The notes beneath the pieces are model-generated. The model saw only the letters and a program-made list of their open reading frames with translations, was not told the origin of the DNA and did no database searches. Of a stretch of 35,334 nucleotides of DNA, positions 1 to 19,474 are shown one piece after another. How positions within the stretch are numbered: the first letter of the stretch is position 1; each line of letters opens with the position of its first letter. The position numbers and the translations under genes were made by a program. The DNA lies in contig CM074804.1 in assembly GCA_037447605.1 (NCBI GenBank), forward strand, positions 1,288,946-1,324,279, read 5' to 3'. The DNA is from Zygnema circumcarinatum (Eukaryota; Streptophyta; Zygnematophyceae; Zygnematales; Zygnemataceae).

Positions 1-412
1 TGCTCCAACATGGAACGGGACAGTAGAACGGGAAATGACGTCATGATACACCAGCTGTCAAAACCCCCTAAACCCCCCTAACTTCACCGTACGGCTTTTG
101 TACAAATCTCCCGTCCGTACTGTCGGCCAGCCTCGGGCGCCACGTGGCGCCCGGTGGGCCCGCCGCGTTTCCAGCTCAGCGCCCGCATCGCGCGGGCCAC
201 GCCAAACCCGCGCAGCCTCTCCCGCGGAACCATCGCACGTGCGAGCGCGCCCGCACGCAGCGCTCACGAGTATGCGCTTTCCCTCTCTCCCACTCTCCTG
301 CTCGCCCTCCCTCCCTCCCGGACTACCCCTCCCTCCCCCTCTGCCTGCCTCCTGATAGCCCCCTCCAGTCCCGTCTCCCTCCGCCTCCCTCCCTCCCTCC
401 CTCCCTCCCGCC
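1..412 (+). promoter_or_regulatory. Promoter and pyrimidine-rich 5' leader of the aminotransferase gene
   Basis: The stretch is GC-rich and carries two palindromic G-boxes. One is the 18-bp perfect palindrome GGGCGCCACGTGGCGCCC at 135-152, the other TCGCACGTGCGA at 233-244. A telo-box-like run (ccccctaaaccccccta) lies at 65-81. From about 285 to 410 the sense strand becomes almost pure C and T, ending directly at the gccATG start at 413. G-boxes are bound by bZIP and bHLH factors in plants; whether these are used is inference. No clear TATA box was seen. Confidence 0.5.
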
Positions 413-4019
<3,607 letters not shown>

Positions 4020-4443
4020 ATGTTACGGAGGTTGCATGGAACGGGGTCGACTTTAAGGGTGGGCTTGATCTCTGTCGTGTCAAACGAAGCTCGGAAGAAG
4101 CCCAAAACCTAGGTAGGACTATGTAGGCGTATATATTTGAATAGACAGCTGACTGAACTATTCCTATCCCGTTCCTCTTTTATTTTTTATAAGTGTTTTT
4201 TTACGTGTTCATATCGGAGATATATTCGTAGTTTGTTTCATAACGAAATTATGTAGAGTGCGAGGTCTGTCGGTCCATGTGTACATACATACATAGGACC
4301 CATGTTTTCGTAGCGGCGGAGGGTTGAAGGCGCTGTGCAGGAACACCGGTCATGTTAGTGTTCACGGGCGCAATACATGCATGGATCGTTTTCCTTCTTG
4401 GAAATGTTGTTCAACATTGTAAGACATTGTAAACACCAACATT
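4020..4443 (+). other. 3' flank of the aminotransferase gene
   Basis: AT-richer sequence follows the TGA stop at 4017-4019, with a short CATA run near 4283-4295 (acatacatacata). No gene is visible here. It presumably contains the 3' UTR and polyadenylation site, which I cannot place precisely. Confidence 0.4.
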
Positions 4444-4722
4444 CCTGTTCCCTGTTCCCTGTTCCGTGTTCCGTGCCGTGTTCCCTGCTCCCCTGTGCCG
4501 TGTTTTCGGCTCCCTGTTACGTTTTCTCAGTTCACTGTTGCCTGTTCTCTGTCTCGTGTTCCGTGTTATTTGTTCCGCGTGCCGTGCTCTCTGTTCCCTA
4601 TAATCTAATCCGTGTACTCGTGGGGGAACGACAGGGACTTTGATCTCACGATCTCTGTATCCTGTTTGTTGTTCCGTGTTTTATGTGTCGTGTTCCCTGT
4701 TCCCTGTCCCGTGTTCGCCCTC
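4444..4722 (+). repeat. Degenerate TGTTCC(C/G) repeat
   Basis: Variants of CCTGTTCC, CGTGTTCC and CCGTGCCGTG recur every 6 to 10 bases over 4444-4600 and again over 4664-4722. This is a decayed minisatellite. Open frames through it are Cys/Ser/Val-rich artefacts. Confidence 0.7.
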
Positions 4723-4735
4723 AAATGAGTTCCAG

Positions 4736-5258
4736 TCAGGGGGCGGTGTCAAAGTTGCGTACCGCCGTATCGAAGGCGTCTCGTCTCGTATCGCCTCGTA
4801 TCGTATCGTGTTTTAGAAGTCTGAGTTCCCAGCAGCGGCAGCATCGTACGGCCGCCGGCGAGGCATTCCGACGGCGGGAAGTATCGCCGGCGTCGGCGAT
4901 ATGTCCGATTAGTGGCCGCAAACGACAGCTTTCCGCCAAATCGACTGTTGCAAGGACGGGATCTGTACGGCCACGCAAGGCGATTGATTCGCCACCTGTC
5001 GATTTCGAAGAATTCAATGTTGCATTGACTTTGGAGGCCTCGCTTAGGAGGGCGGGTCAGTCGTAGAAATCTCCAGTAGTACTGTAGTACTGAAGACAGT
5101 ACAGTACTTCCAACCTTGTAATACCAAAACGAGTACTGCACTCTGACGACGTTTCAATATAGTCGCAAAAGAGTACAGTACTCGTAACAGAAAACTCTCA
5201 GTTCTACTGTAGAATAATCAGCCGTTCAAATTTGTCAAGTCTTACATTTGCCTCATTA
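4736..5258. other. Intergenic DNA with partial terminal-repeat motifs and GTACT palindromes
   Basis: GGGGGCGGTGTCAAAGTT near 4739 and GGAGGGCGGGTCAG near 5047 resemble the ends of the element that starts at 5259. Between about 5072 and 5180 several AGTACT/CAGTACAG palindromes are clustered. I could not find matching opposite ends or target-site duplications, so this may be one or more decayed copies of the same transposon family. No gene is recognised. Confidence 0.35.
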
Positions 5259-5996
5259 GGGCGGGTCAGACTTTGACCGGAGCGTACTAAATTCCTGAAT
5301 TTAGTATACTAAAGGTACTAATATCGATTGAGAAATTCGGGTCGGAAACCGCTGCTCCGCCGAAGCTATCCGTACCTCTCCGTGATTTCCGGGAATACTA
5401 AAAGGCATACTAAACAGGCCCAAATTAAGCCGATTAAGCACGCCTGGAACCCCTGCATTTGCAAATTAAGCACTCCGCCGATGAGAAAACGTGCCACACC
5501 TTGTCGTCATGCGCGTCACGCATGTGCGAGCGCCTCTCCGCCGCCGCCCGGACGCCGCGACCCGCGGTGGTGACGCGCTTGGCGGCAAAACGGAGGGCGG
5601 CGGCAGCGGGAGCGCGGCGGTGCGAAAAAGGGGGGGTCAGACTTAGGTCGGAGGGACGAAAGGCTCCTAAATTGCTCTGTTGAATTCGCGGCGCTCCAAA
5701 ATTACCGAACCGGCGCTGAGCAGTAAATGCCCCCGCCGTACAATGTTTAATTCGCCCGACAGGCTTACTAAATTATTGATTTGGCCATGCTTTAAGTCTG
5801 ACCCGCCCAACTTAGCGCGGAGCGTAGGAAATTCCCGAATTCAGTATACGAAAAGTCACTTTTTTTGTGTATGAATTCGGCTCGGGATCCGCGGCTCCGC
5901 CGAACTAGCCTTACCGAAATGCTTACCTAGCCAATGCGAAATACGCCCGGCAGGCGTACGAAATTGATTTGGCCATGATTAAAGTCGGACACGCCC
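5259..5996. mobile_element. Composite non-autonomous TIR element flanked by TA
   Basis: The left end reads GGGCGGGTCAGACTTT and the inverted right end GGGCGTGTCCGACTTT, 14 of 16 matching. TA directly flanks both sides (5257-5258 and 5997-5998). Inside, a second inverted end (CTTAAGTCTG-like, then ACCCGCCC) finishes at 5808. The segment 5809-5996 repeats both flanking parts of the first unit in diverged form (GGAGCGTA..AATTC..GCTCCGCCGAA and GATTTGGCCATG). A further left-end-like motif starts at 5630. There is no transposase frame. TA duplication suggests a Tc1/mariner-like source, but the terminal sequence is not one I recognise. Confidence 0.65.
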
Positions 5997-5998
5997 TA

Positions 5999-6600
5999 TT
6001 GCGGGACTGACGTAAGATTTGCCTGCAGATATTGCACTCCACTAAACGACAATTCTCAAGATTTCCAAGCGACGAATGCTGTCAGATAACGCTTGCCCCA
6101 GGTGGCGACAGCTGCCAATCTGCGATATTGTCGTTTGCAAGCCCATTAGGCCTCTGCACCCGCCCCACGTCGCCCGGCGCAACCTTTAACTCTAGCGGGT
6201 GCGGTCTTGTCCGCATCCGCGCCACCAGGCAGTATCGATGCGACACCCGGACGCCGTACACGTCGTACATTCCTTGAGATTGCGGAGCTGCCAGAATCGC
6301 CCATTCGTACAGCGTGGAGAATCCCAGAGTCTCCCAAATTCTACGACAGTCGTCGAATGACGCGTGTGGACAGCTACTCGCCGTACATACATGTGTATTG
6401 ATTCATACAACCATTGGTACGGCCGTGTCTTATTCGTACGATACCGTACTCAGATACCGTACATCCGCCCGCCATTACTCTCGGGGCTGCACTGCACTGC
6501 CGGCGGCAGGTCCGCTGCTCGGCTCGCCCAATGGCCAGTCGCCACGTACACAACCTTTCGCAGGCGTGGTAGTCTCTCACATGCGGGTGCAGTAGCGCTG
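5999..6600. other. Intergenic DNA, no gene recognised
   Basis: Mixed-composition sequence. Short frames on both strands overlap one another and none resembles a protein family. It may include the upstream region of the putative gene at 6914. Confidence 0.3.
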
Positions 6601-6895
6601 CCGTTACCCTCGCTCTCACCTCTCTTCCTCTCTCCCATTCCTTTTCTCCCCCTCCCTCTCTCCGTCCCTCCCACTCTCCCTCTCTCCCTCTCCCTCTCCC
6701 TCTCCCCTTTCCTCACCATCTCTCTCCCTCTCCCTCTCCCTCTCCCTCTCCCTCTCCCTCTCTCCCTCTCTCCCTCTCTCCCTCTCACCCTCCCTCTCCC
6801 TCTTCCCCCTCTCCCTCTTCCCCCTCTCCCTCTCTCCCTCTCCCTCTCCCTCTCCCTCTCCCTCTCCCTCTCCCTCTCCCTCTCTCCCGCCCTCT
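6601..6895 (+). repeat. CCCTCT-rich pyrimidine tract
   Basis: Nearly 300 bases of CT and CCCTCT repeats sit just upstream of an ATG at 6914. This is the same arrangement seen before the starts at 413 and 12644, so it may be a transcribed leader. Confidence 0.8.
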
Positions 6896-6913
6896 CCGAA
6901 GTATCACGGGCCC

Positions 6914-7636
6914 ATGTGGTGCCTGAAGTCGGCGCTGCACGCCTCCGCGGGGCTGCTCTTGCGCGTATGCGCCGTCCAGGCGGTGCTGCAGGGCCGGGAC
7001 CTGTACCCGCTGCGCCGGGGGGGAGGGGGAGGGGGGGGACCGGCTGCTGCTGCATGCGCAGGCCGCGGCCATGGCTGCGGCGCGCTTTTGTCGCAGGAAG
7101 CCAAGGACCGCGTAATTGTTGTCTTGACGGGAACGTCGGTAGAGCAGAGTGAGTGAGATGCCGATTTATTTGTTGGTGGTGGAACCTCAATCATGCTTGC
7201 TGATCTCTTTCAATTTTCAAGAGATTTGAAGAGTCTTTCCGAGTTGAAACTCATAGTGTTTGAAGGTTTCAGAACTGAGACGTTTGTCAGTGCCTGCCTG
7301 CACCACGCAGGCGAGGTGACGCTGTACTGTTCTCCGAGGATCACAAACGACACTGAGATTGCAGCCAACGCCGGTAAGCATCTTTCCATATGCGCCGGCA
7401 TTGTCCCCTCAGTGATAGCCTGCATCGAACGTTCAAAACGAACAATTTCAGTGGACGTCCCCCTCGTCATGGTTTGGACGGCAGGACGCCGATCTCGCTC
7501 GATCAATCGATGACCAATGCAAGTGGCAGGACGCAGTTAGCATGTGGAAGCACGTGACGAATGAAACGAAGATTTTGGAAACCTTGAATGTGCAGGAGCT
7601 CTTTCAACCAGCTTGGAGATGCAATCTGACATTGTG
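6914..7636 (+). CDS. Putative small gene of unknown function (tentative exons)
   Basis: I do not recognise this gene. A tentative model is exon A 6914-7148 (starting MWCLKSALHASAGLLLRVC), exon B 7224-7373 (containing SELKLIVFEGFRTETFVSA) and a last exon ending at the TGA at 7634-7636 (containing SMWKHVTNETKILETLNVQ). The last exon could begin at 7545, which keeps phase with exon B. Alternatively exon B ends at 7315 and the last exon starts at 7452, which also keeps phase. The encoded segments look protein-like (mixed charged and hydrophobic residues, Trp, no low complexity), except for a Gly/Ala stretch from a G-run in exon A. Exon A alone also has the right phase to be a first exon of the methyltransferase gene starting at 8921. 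Confidence is low for boundaries and for independence. Confidence 0.3.
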
Positions 7637-7990
7637 AGAGGGTGAGATTGGCAGAAAGAGGAAGGAGAGAGAGAGGGAAAGGCAAAGAGAGAGACAGAGA
7701 GCGAAAGACAGTGAGCAGCCATAAGCAAACTTGAAATTCAGTCGGGAAGTGAGGGTAGTTTTGGGATATTCTTGGACTGCTGCTTCCCCAGTCCTCTGGT
7801 GCACATCACACAGAACGCGGATTCAGTTCTGTTGAGCGCGCTGATACCACCGTGCAGCGTAGCCTCAACTGCAAATATAACTGCAACTGTAACTGTGCCA
7901 CCGTTCGCCCGCCCGGACCATGTACGGATCACGGCCAGGTTCCATCGAGCGCGCGTAAAATCACGCTCGTCAGACTGCGCGTTTTACGGT
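7637..7990 (+). other. Non-coding stretch with a short purine tract
   Basis: A GA-rich run (about 7637-7715) is followed by mixed sequence. I see no convincing exon. Confidence 0.3.
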
Positions 7991-7994
7991 TTTT

Positions 7995-8250
7995 CAGTTT
8001 CCCTGACGTCAGCGTTGTCCAATCCGCGCTCGCCACGTGGTTACCGCCAATATGCTGCGAGCTCGGCGGCCTCGACCGGCGGTCACCGCGCGTCGATGGC
8101 GGCGAGCCAGCGTGGCATTGACGTCCGACGTGGCGACGCGCTATTGGACATCAAAATTCTCCGAGGAGAATCTCGAATTGCCAAAATTGTGTCGTGCAGC
8201 CGCGCCACGTCGACAGCACGTCGACGCCACGTCGGTGCCACGAAAGAGTA
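7995..8250 (+). promoter_or_regulatory. ACGT-rich promoter-like region upstream of methyltransferase gene 1
   Basis: The stretch has a TGACGTCA palindrome at 8004-8011, a CCAAT box at 8019-8023, a G-box CACGTG at 8034-8039, and repeated GACGTGGC/CCACGTCG half-motifs through about 8240. The same motif mix lies upstream of the second methyltransferase gene (11930-12130). If it is the promoter of gene 1, its first exon should lie in 8250-8920, where I could not identify one. Confidence 0.45.
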
Positions 8251-8662
8251 ACGAGGGGCTTGGAAACGCGCGCGAATTCACAAAAATAAATTTGAGAAAT
8301 TGCGAATTTTCGGTTCGCCTTTGCTGTTTTTGCAGCCGTTCAGCTTGCATGCGTGCATGCATGCACATGCTTGCATGGTTACGGAAGACTTCATCGCCAT
8401 CGTGAGATCAAATGCCGCACCTTTTTCCTCTCCACCTAGAAGAAGTCGTGTACCTTTGCGACCCCACACTGACGCTGTGCGCGCATGCCGGCGATCGCAT
8501 GCAGGCCCCGCGGAGGCCGCCTTCGTCTGCTCGAGCACCCTGGCGGACCCTTCGATTCGACCTACACCAAACACCAATGTTGGTCAGACTCGTCACACCA
8601 CGCATGAACATAATCTCGCTCTGTCACTCTGTTTCTCCACTTTCTCTCTCTCTCTCCCCTGT

Positions 8663-8703
<41 letters not shown>

Positions 8704-8920
8704 TGGCCTCACCGGACAAAGTCAACCTATCATCTTGGGCCTAAAACCTATGTCAAAACACAGTTCCCGGCAGCAGACTAGAGCAAGCGACTGAGCTTAT
8801 CAAACCCGTACTTTTCCCCATTGTCTTCCAGCATTACTGTTACCTGAACAAAAGCACGACTTAATTCTGGCGTATTCTTCTTTCGGCTCTTTCTCTCCTT
8901 TGCGCCTTTGCTGTGCGAAG
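8251..8920 (+). other. Unresolved 5' region of methyltransferase gene 1
   Basis: The region contains a GCATGC/RY-motif cluster at about 8347-8376, a CT run at 8670-8700, and several short open frames. No frame resembles the signal-anchor exon of the tandem paralogue. The gcgaag acceptor at 8915-8920 precedes the first recognisable exon. Confidence 0.3.
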
Positions 8921-11700
8921 ATATCCCTCCTCCCACAGTGTGTTCAGGTAAATCGATCCTCAAACAGGTGAAGGCTTTTGAAAATTTCCGGAGAAGCTCT
9001 TGGCGGGAGCGAGATGTGATAGGCAGCCTCGGGTGCGGCCATTTGGAGGGTCTCGATCAGTACCTAACCTCGATTTGGGACCCATCGAAACGGCTGGTCA
9101 ATTTGGTCAACATTGGAGCCAATAAAGGTGAAGGCAGAAGACCCACTTCACAAATATCGTAATGCTGAATTCATGCATTGTACATTCTTCAATAATAACC
9201 CTCTGAGTAATTCTGCATGCAGGCTATAACCTCATAGAGTGGATTGAGCAATGGAAATTAGCCAAGAAGAGCCCCCGAGGGTGGGGGAGACACCTCAGAG
9301 AGAAGTATGGGAAGCGGAAGGGACTATATACAAGCAACCTTTGCGGATCATGCCGTGACTGCCAAGCAAAGCCAGCAGAATTTCCAGGTGCCCGGGTTTG
9401 ACCCGTTTTTTCTTTAGCCGAAGCTCCATGTTTGGGACAGGAGAGGGAGGGGCTAAAAAAACGATTTTGAATCATTGATTGCTTATGAAGGAGTGAGTCC
9501 TCTCTTAACTCTGGCTTGTTGCGCGATGCATACTGAGCTTGTGGAGAAAATTTGGATGTGTTTTTAGACTTTCCGACGAAGTTCGCTCCAGGAAGGGGGG
9601 TCCACATATTTGCATTGGAGCCCAGCATCACTAATTTCAAGGTTCTTCTTGAGTTGAAGGTGCGGTTCTTTCTCTCTCTCTCTCTCGCTCTCTCTCTCTC
9701 TCGCTCTCTCTTTCTCTCTGGCATTCTGGAAGTAGACTTGCATGAATCGGAGGCTGATCCAGGATTACAACTTTTTAATGAAGCACTGTTGGAAAAAATA
9801 AAATTGCTCTAATTGCTGTTTCACAGTAGTTTTGGAGTTTGCTGATATATGCTGAACCTTCCACTCAATGTTATGCCTCGTTGCTGTTCAACAAGTGCTC
9901 GAAAGCCACCTCTAGAGGTGATAATCAAAAGTCTTTGGGAGAGGGATATTGAGCGGTTCAGACTTGGTCAGGCTATGGGAGAATGACTCTGCTGAACGCT
10001 GCAGCCGCCAATGTTAGCGGAGTTGCGGACTTCCCTGTCACCACGTACGGCTCAAATACTCGCCCGAGGCCTGGTCTTCTGTTGTGACTTTATCGCCAAC
10101 TCTCGTGTCCATTGCTTGCATGCATTCACACCTTTTCCACTCCTTTGTTACAGGTGCGGTGAGGAGGGGGGAGGGGGGAGGGGGGAGGTAGGGCTAGGGG
10201 AGAGGGGGCGGGTGGGGGGGAGGGGTAGAGAGACGGTGGGGAGAGGGAAAGAGTGGGAGAGGGAGGAATGAAGGGGAGGAGGAGGAACTTGAGAGTCATC
10301 AGGCGTATACAGAGGGAGTCCCTCCTATGTAAGTTCTCTGAATCTCTTTGTGAAGGAATTCGGGCTTTCAGATTGGGTTTCACAAAGGCCAAGTTAGGAG
10401 ATGGTGGTAAACGAACTGTGTCCGTTCGCGTATTCACAGTTGAAGAATTCATGGAGGAGCACAGAGTTGAGCACATCAACTACCTCAAGATTGATACAGA
10501 AGGGTAAGCTCTGACATCATTGATCGCTGATAGAGCAAGAATGAGGAAGACAGTTAAATCCAAGAAGCATTAATATCAATAATTCATGCGCCCGTCATCT
10601 ACAGTCAGAGCGTGATTAACAAGGGCGAAAGTTTCTGTACATTCAGAAGACATGATGGTTTGGTTACTTTCCAGAGAAGAGAAATTGTAGTAGCTTTTCA
10701 ATGGACTATCCTAAGAATGCTATAGGGTGGAAACAATGTGTTGCGCAAACCCTATAAGCTTGAAAGCTCCTGCAAAATCTGAATGCAGCACCCGGAAGTT
10801 TGAAAACGTTTTGCAGACACGACCCCTTGGTATTATTTGGTTCCGAAAAAGCTTTTAGAGCTCACCGAATCGAATTGGTGGAGTTTGAGTACCACAAAAT
10901 GGGAACCTGGGCTAAAATTCGGCTTCAAGATGTAGTGAAATGGTTCGACTCGCTGGGCTACGACTGCTTCCTTGAACTCTGGCAAGGTTAGGCTCTGCCC
11001 CAGAGGCTCCTCTCCCTCTCTCTCCCTCAAATCTCTCTCTCTCCCTCACCCTCTCTCTATATATGTCTCGCCCCTTGATCCCTCCACCAGTTCTTTCTCT
11101 ACCTCTGTTCCCTCTTCCATCTTTACCCATTCCTCTCCCCTTGCTCGCTCACCATTGAGCTACTTCTCTCTCTGTTCCCTAATTTCCTCACTCTGTCTCC
11201 TCTCTCTGCTCTCCGTCCCTTTCTTTAACACGGGCTTTCTGCTTTCCTTGTCTTCAGCGATCTTCCTTTCTTTCGTCCCCCCATACCCTTTCTCCCTCTC
11301 CCCCTGTGCTTTTTCTCCTCCATTTTCCTTATTTCGTTTGCCCTCCTACCTCCTAGCCATAGTAAGGAAATTGATGCACCTCTTGCTTTGTACCGCTCAT
11401 ATCACTCCCCCAACCCCACCCCCGCCCCCCCCCACCTCCCCCCAACCCCATTCTGAACACTGTGAAACCATTGCATGCAAATTGTGAGTGTTCCATGTGT
11501 TCACCTCTCTCCTCCTCCGCCGGCATGCATGCATACTTGCTGTCATGCCTGCAGGCGAGCACACAAGGGAGGGCGTGATGTGCCTGACGGGCTGTTGGGA
11601 CGACATTTTTGAATTCCGCGGTTGGGCCAACGTGGCGTGCTCGAGCCGCCTGAACGGCCCCCTCACCGCCTTCCTCCGCGGGGCCTGCAACTGGCTCTGA
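8921..11700 (+). CDS. FkbM-type SAM-dependent methyltransferase, paralogue 1 (first exon unresolved)
   Basis: Recognisable exons are 8921-9127, 9223-9387, 9568-9659, 9962-10044, 10372-10503, 10817-10986 and 11555-11700. Phase is continuous to the TGA stop. The family transfers methyl groups from S-adenosylmethionine, usually to hydroxyls of sugars or small molecules. Motif I is LVNIGANKG at the end of the first listed exon, the next acidic site is FALEPS, then LLNAAAANVSG, then NYLKIDTEG followed by IELVEFEY. These match the FkbM Rossmann fold. Between motif I and FALEPS lies a Cys-rich insert CGSCRDC. The gene lacks an identified first exon; the coding sequence enters 8921 needing one preceding base. 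The acceptor of the 83-base exon is ttcag, shared with the paralogue, which avoids an upstream in-frame stop. It lies 943 bases upstream of, and in the same orientation as, paralogue 2. Confidence 0.75.
10160..10290 (+). repeat. Polypurine tract in intron 5 region of paralogue 1
   Basis: GGGGGAGG repeats followed by GAGAGGGA units sit between the exons ending at 10044 and starting at 10372. Confidence 0.8.
10987..11554 (+). repeat. Pyrimidine-rich last intron of paralogue 1
   Basis: The intron is dominated by CTCTC, TTCCCT and CCCC-rich sequence, with a C-run at 11400-11450. It ends in a GCATGCATGC motif and the ATGCCTGCAG acceptor. Confidence 0.6.
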
Positions 11701-11724
11701 CTCGCGCACTCAGCTCGACCCTCC

Positions 11725-11792
11725 AGGGAGGGAGGGAGGGAGGGAGGGAGGGAGGGAGGGGGAGGGAGGGAGGGGGGGGGAGGGGGAGGAGG
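11725..11792 (+). repeat. (GGGA)n tract after paralogue 1
   Basis: A tetranucleotide GGGA array starts 25 bases past the stop codon, probably inside the 3' UTR. Confidence 0.85.
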
Positions 11793-11929
11793 GGCCACGG
11801 TTCCATGCTCCAACACGGCGAGGACTCCGTTCTGTAGTATAGTCCAAGAATTTGATTGATTTTTTAGTTTAAAGTTTCGTTCCATGTTTCCGAGTAGAAC
11901 TGTACCAATAGGGACACGCACTTAGTTGC

Positions 11930-12130
11930 ATTGTGGCCATACCACGCTCCAGGTGGTGCCACGTGGCAGCAGGCCCAAGTCCCTTGCTCCAGTGGTCGCC
12001 ACGTGGAACTACAGGGAAAAGCAAATAATATTACCCCGTTTTTGCGTGCGAGTGCGCGGTCGCGACGCCGAGGTTTTTCGTCGCAATCTGGACAGCTCGT
12101 GTGCTCGGGCTGCTGACGTACGCATGGCGT
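11930..12130 (+). promoter_or_regulatory. G-box promoter region of methyltransferase paralogue 2
   Basis: A 12-bp palindrome TGCCACGTGGCA is at 11957-11968, a second G-box at 12000-12005, and a TGACGTAC motif near 12114. They lie about 650 bases upstream of the ATG at 12644 in the only sizeable gap between the two paralogues. Confidence 0.45.
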
Positions 12131-12244
12131 CACCTCACTTTGCCCACAGATCCTGTCCTGTTAAAGTTAGCCTCGACAAAGTTAATTTTGTGGTAAAGTG
12201 AGTCCTGATTGGACGGCACTTGTGCGCTTCTGGCATGGCAACCT

Positions 12245-12273
12245 GGCTTGGCTTGGCTTGGCTTGGCTTGGCT
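12245..12273 (+). repeat. (GGCTT)n pentanucleotide repeat
   Basis: Five complete GGCTT units and a partial sixth. Confidence 0.9.
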
Positions 12274-12327
12274 CTTGTCCATGCTATGTCATGTGGAACG
12301 AATTTTGCGGGGATGCAAGTTGGCCCT

Positions 12328-12330
<3 letters not shown>

Positions 12331-12402
<72 letters not shown>
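12331..12402 (+). repeat. (CCCATG)12 hexanucleotide repeat
   Basis: Twelve perfect CCCATG units. It is open in several frames, giving Met-Pro, His-Ala and Cys-Pro artefacts. It lies upstream of paralogue 2. Confidence 0.95.
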
Positions 12403-12405
<3 letters not shown>

Positions 12406-12562
12406 CCCCATGCCCCTTGGAAGGGTCCCCCCCGGATCGCGAACGCGCGTGTGAGTTTGCGCTGCCTTTAAAAAATACAAAACGGGACGCGGCGCGGGAA
12501 TTTGGAGGGGAAGCGATCAAGCGGCGAACGGGAGTGTGGGCGAGCCTCCTACGTCCTGTCGC

Positions 12563-12641
12563 GCCCTCCCCCTCCCTCTCTCTCCCTCCCCCCCTCTCCC
12601 TCCCTCTCCCTCTCTCCCTTTCCCTCCCTCTCCCTCCCTCC
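12563..12641 (+). repeat. CCCTCT pyrimidine leader of paralogue 2
   Basis: A CT-only stretch ends two bases before the ATG at 12644, matching the leader arrangement of the aminotransferase gene. Confidence 0.8.
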
Positions 12642-12643
12642 AA

Positions 12644-18532
<5,889 letters not shown>

Positions 18533-19466
18533 ACTCTGAGAAAAAGAGGGCAGGATCTGTGCTGCTGGGGTCACTCTCTTCCTCCCCCCCTCCTCTCTCT
18601 CTTTTCTATTCCAGTTATTGTCGACACTCTTCACTTTCTTTTGTCCCCTACACCCAACCCCCCTCGTTCGCTGTCCCATTCGAGTTCTTATTGATTCTCT
18701 ACACTTCTCTCCCCCCCTCCCTCCCTCCCTTTCCCACTCTCTCCTGTGTCCCTTTCAAGTTCTTGTCCACTTGCAATTTGGTGGGGCCAAGCCCGAATTC
18801 ACTCTCAGCTCCTGCTGCGGAAAATTTAGGCAAACAAAATGTTCGTTAGGTGCATGTCAAAGCACGAGCTATATTTCAATTTTATTATTGAATTACATTG
18901 AACACATCAGAGTAGAAGTAACTCAAGTTGCAAAACAAAACAAGTTGCAAGACTCGTATTCAGCATAGGGTGCAGTGACTCAGGCAAGGTTGAATTGTGA
19001 ACCGGCAGTTTGTACCTTCTTATCTCCTTTGTTAATCAAGTTCGATGGGTTTTGAACTTAACTACGGGGGTGTGATTATTATTGGCTTTGGCTGCCGATT
19101 GTTCCAAGAGAGTACCATGTTCCGCTGTTGCCTCCCTCCCTCCCTCCGCGTGTGAAAGAACATGCAGATCTATAGCGGTACGTGACACGCAGAGCACAAA
19201 CGGAGGAAGGGAGGCCTGTGCAGTGATCGGAGTCGGCGTGGCTCTGCTCCATGTCAAGACGGCATGCATGCGCGCATGACCTGCATGGGATGGCCGAGTA
19301 TGGGGGCCTTGCATGGGCATGCATGCATGTGCCATGTCAGCTGTGGGATGATGCCATGACTTGTCTGAGCTTCTTTTCACATGGCATCAAATCAGTGCCC
19401 ACGATGACATCAGGTGCTCATCATGATGATGATGATGAGGCCGTACTGTTCAGCGTGCACTCAAGC
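18533..19466. other. Intergenic DNA after paralogue 2
   Basis: Pyrimidine-rich sequence (18570-18760) is followed by mixed sequence with two clusters of GCATGCATGC (RY-type motif) near 19261-19279 and 19315-19331 and a short ATG repeat at about 19422-19438. No gene is recognised. Confidence 0.4.
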
Positions 19467-19474
19467 GCGATCAA

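Noticed and set aside
65-81. Possible telomeric repeat at the window start
   Set aside because: Only two imperfect CCCCCTAA units; better explained as a telo-box-like promoter motif.
4683-5066. 127-codon plus-strand frame
   Set aside because: It starts in the degenerate TGTTCC repeat and runs into sequence resembling transposon ends; no domain is visible.
9900-9962. Apparent frameshift or stop in methyltransferase paralogue 1
   Set aside because: An upstream in-frame TGA near 9950 suggested a pseudogene, but using the ttcag acceptor at 9961, shared with paralogue 2 at 16629, gives equal 83-base exons in phase.
12331-12402. Possible CRISPR-like or protein-coding Met-Pro repeat
   Set aside because: It is a perfect hexanucleotide microsatellite without spacers, and all frames through it are low complexity.
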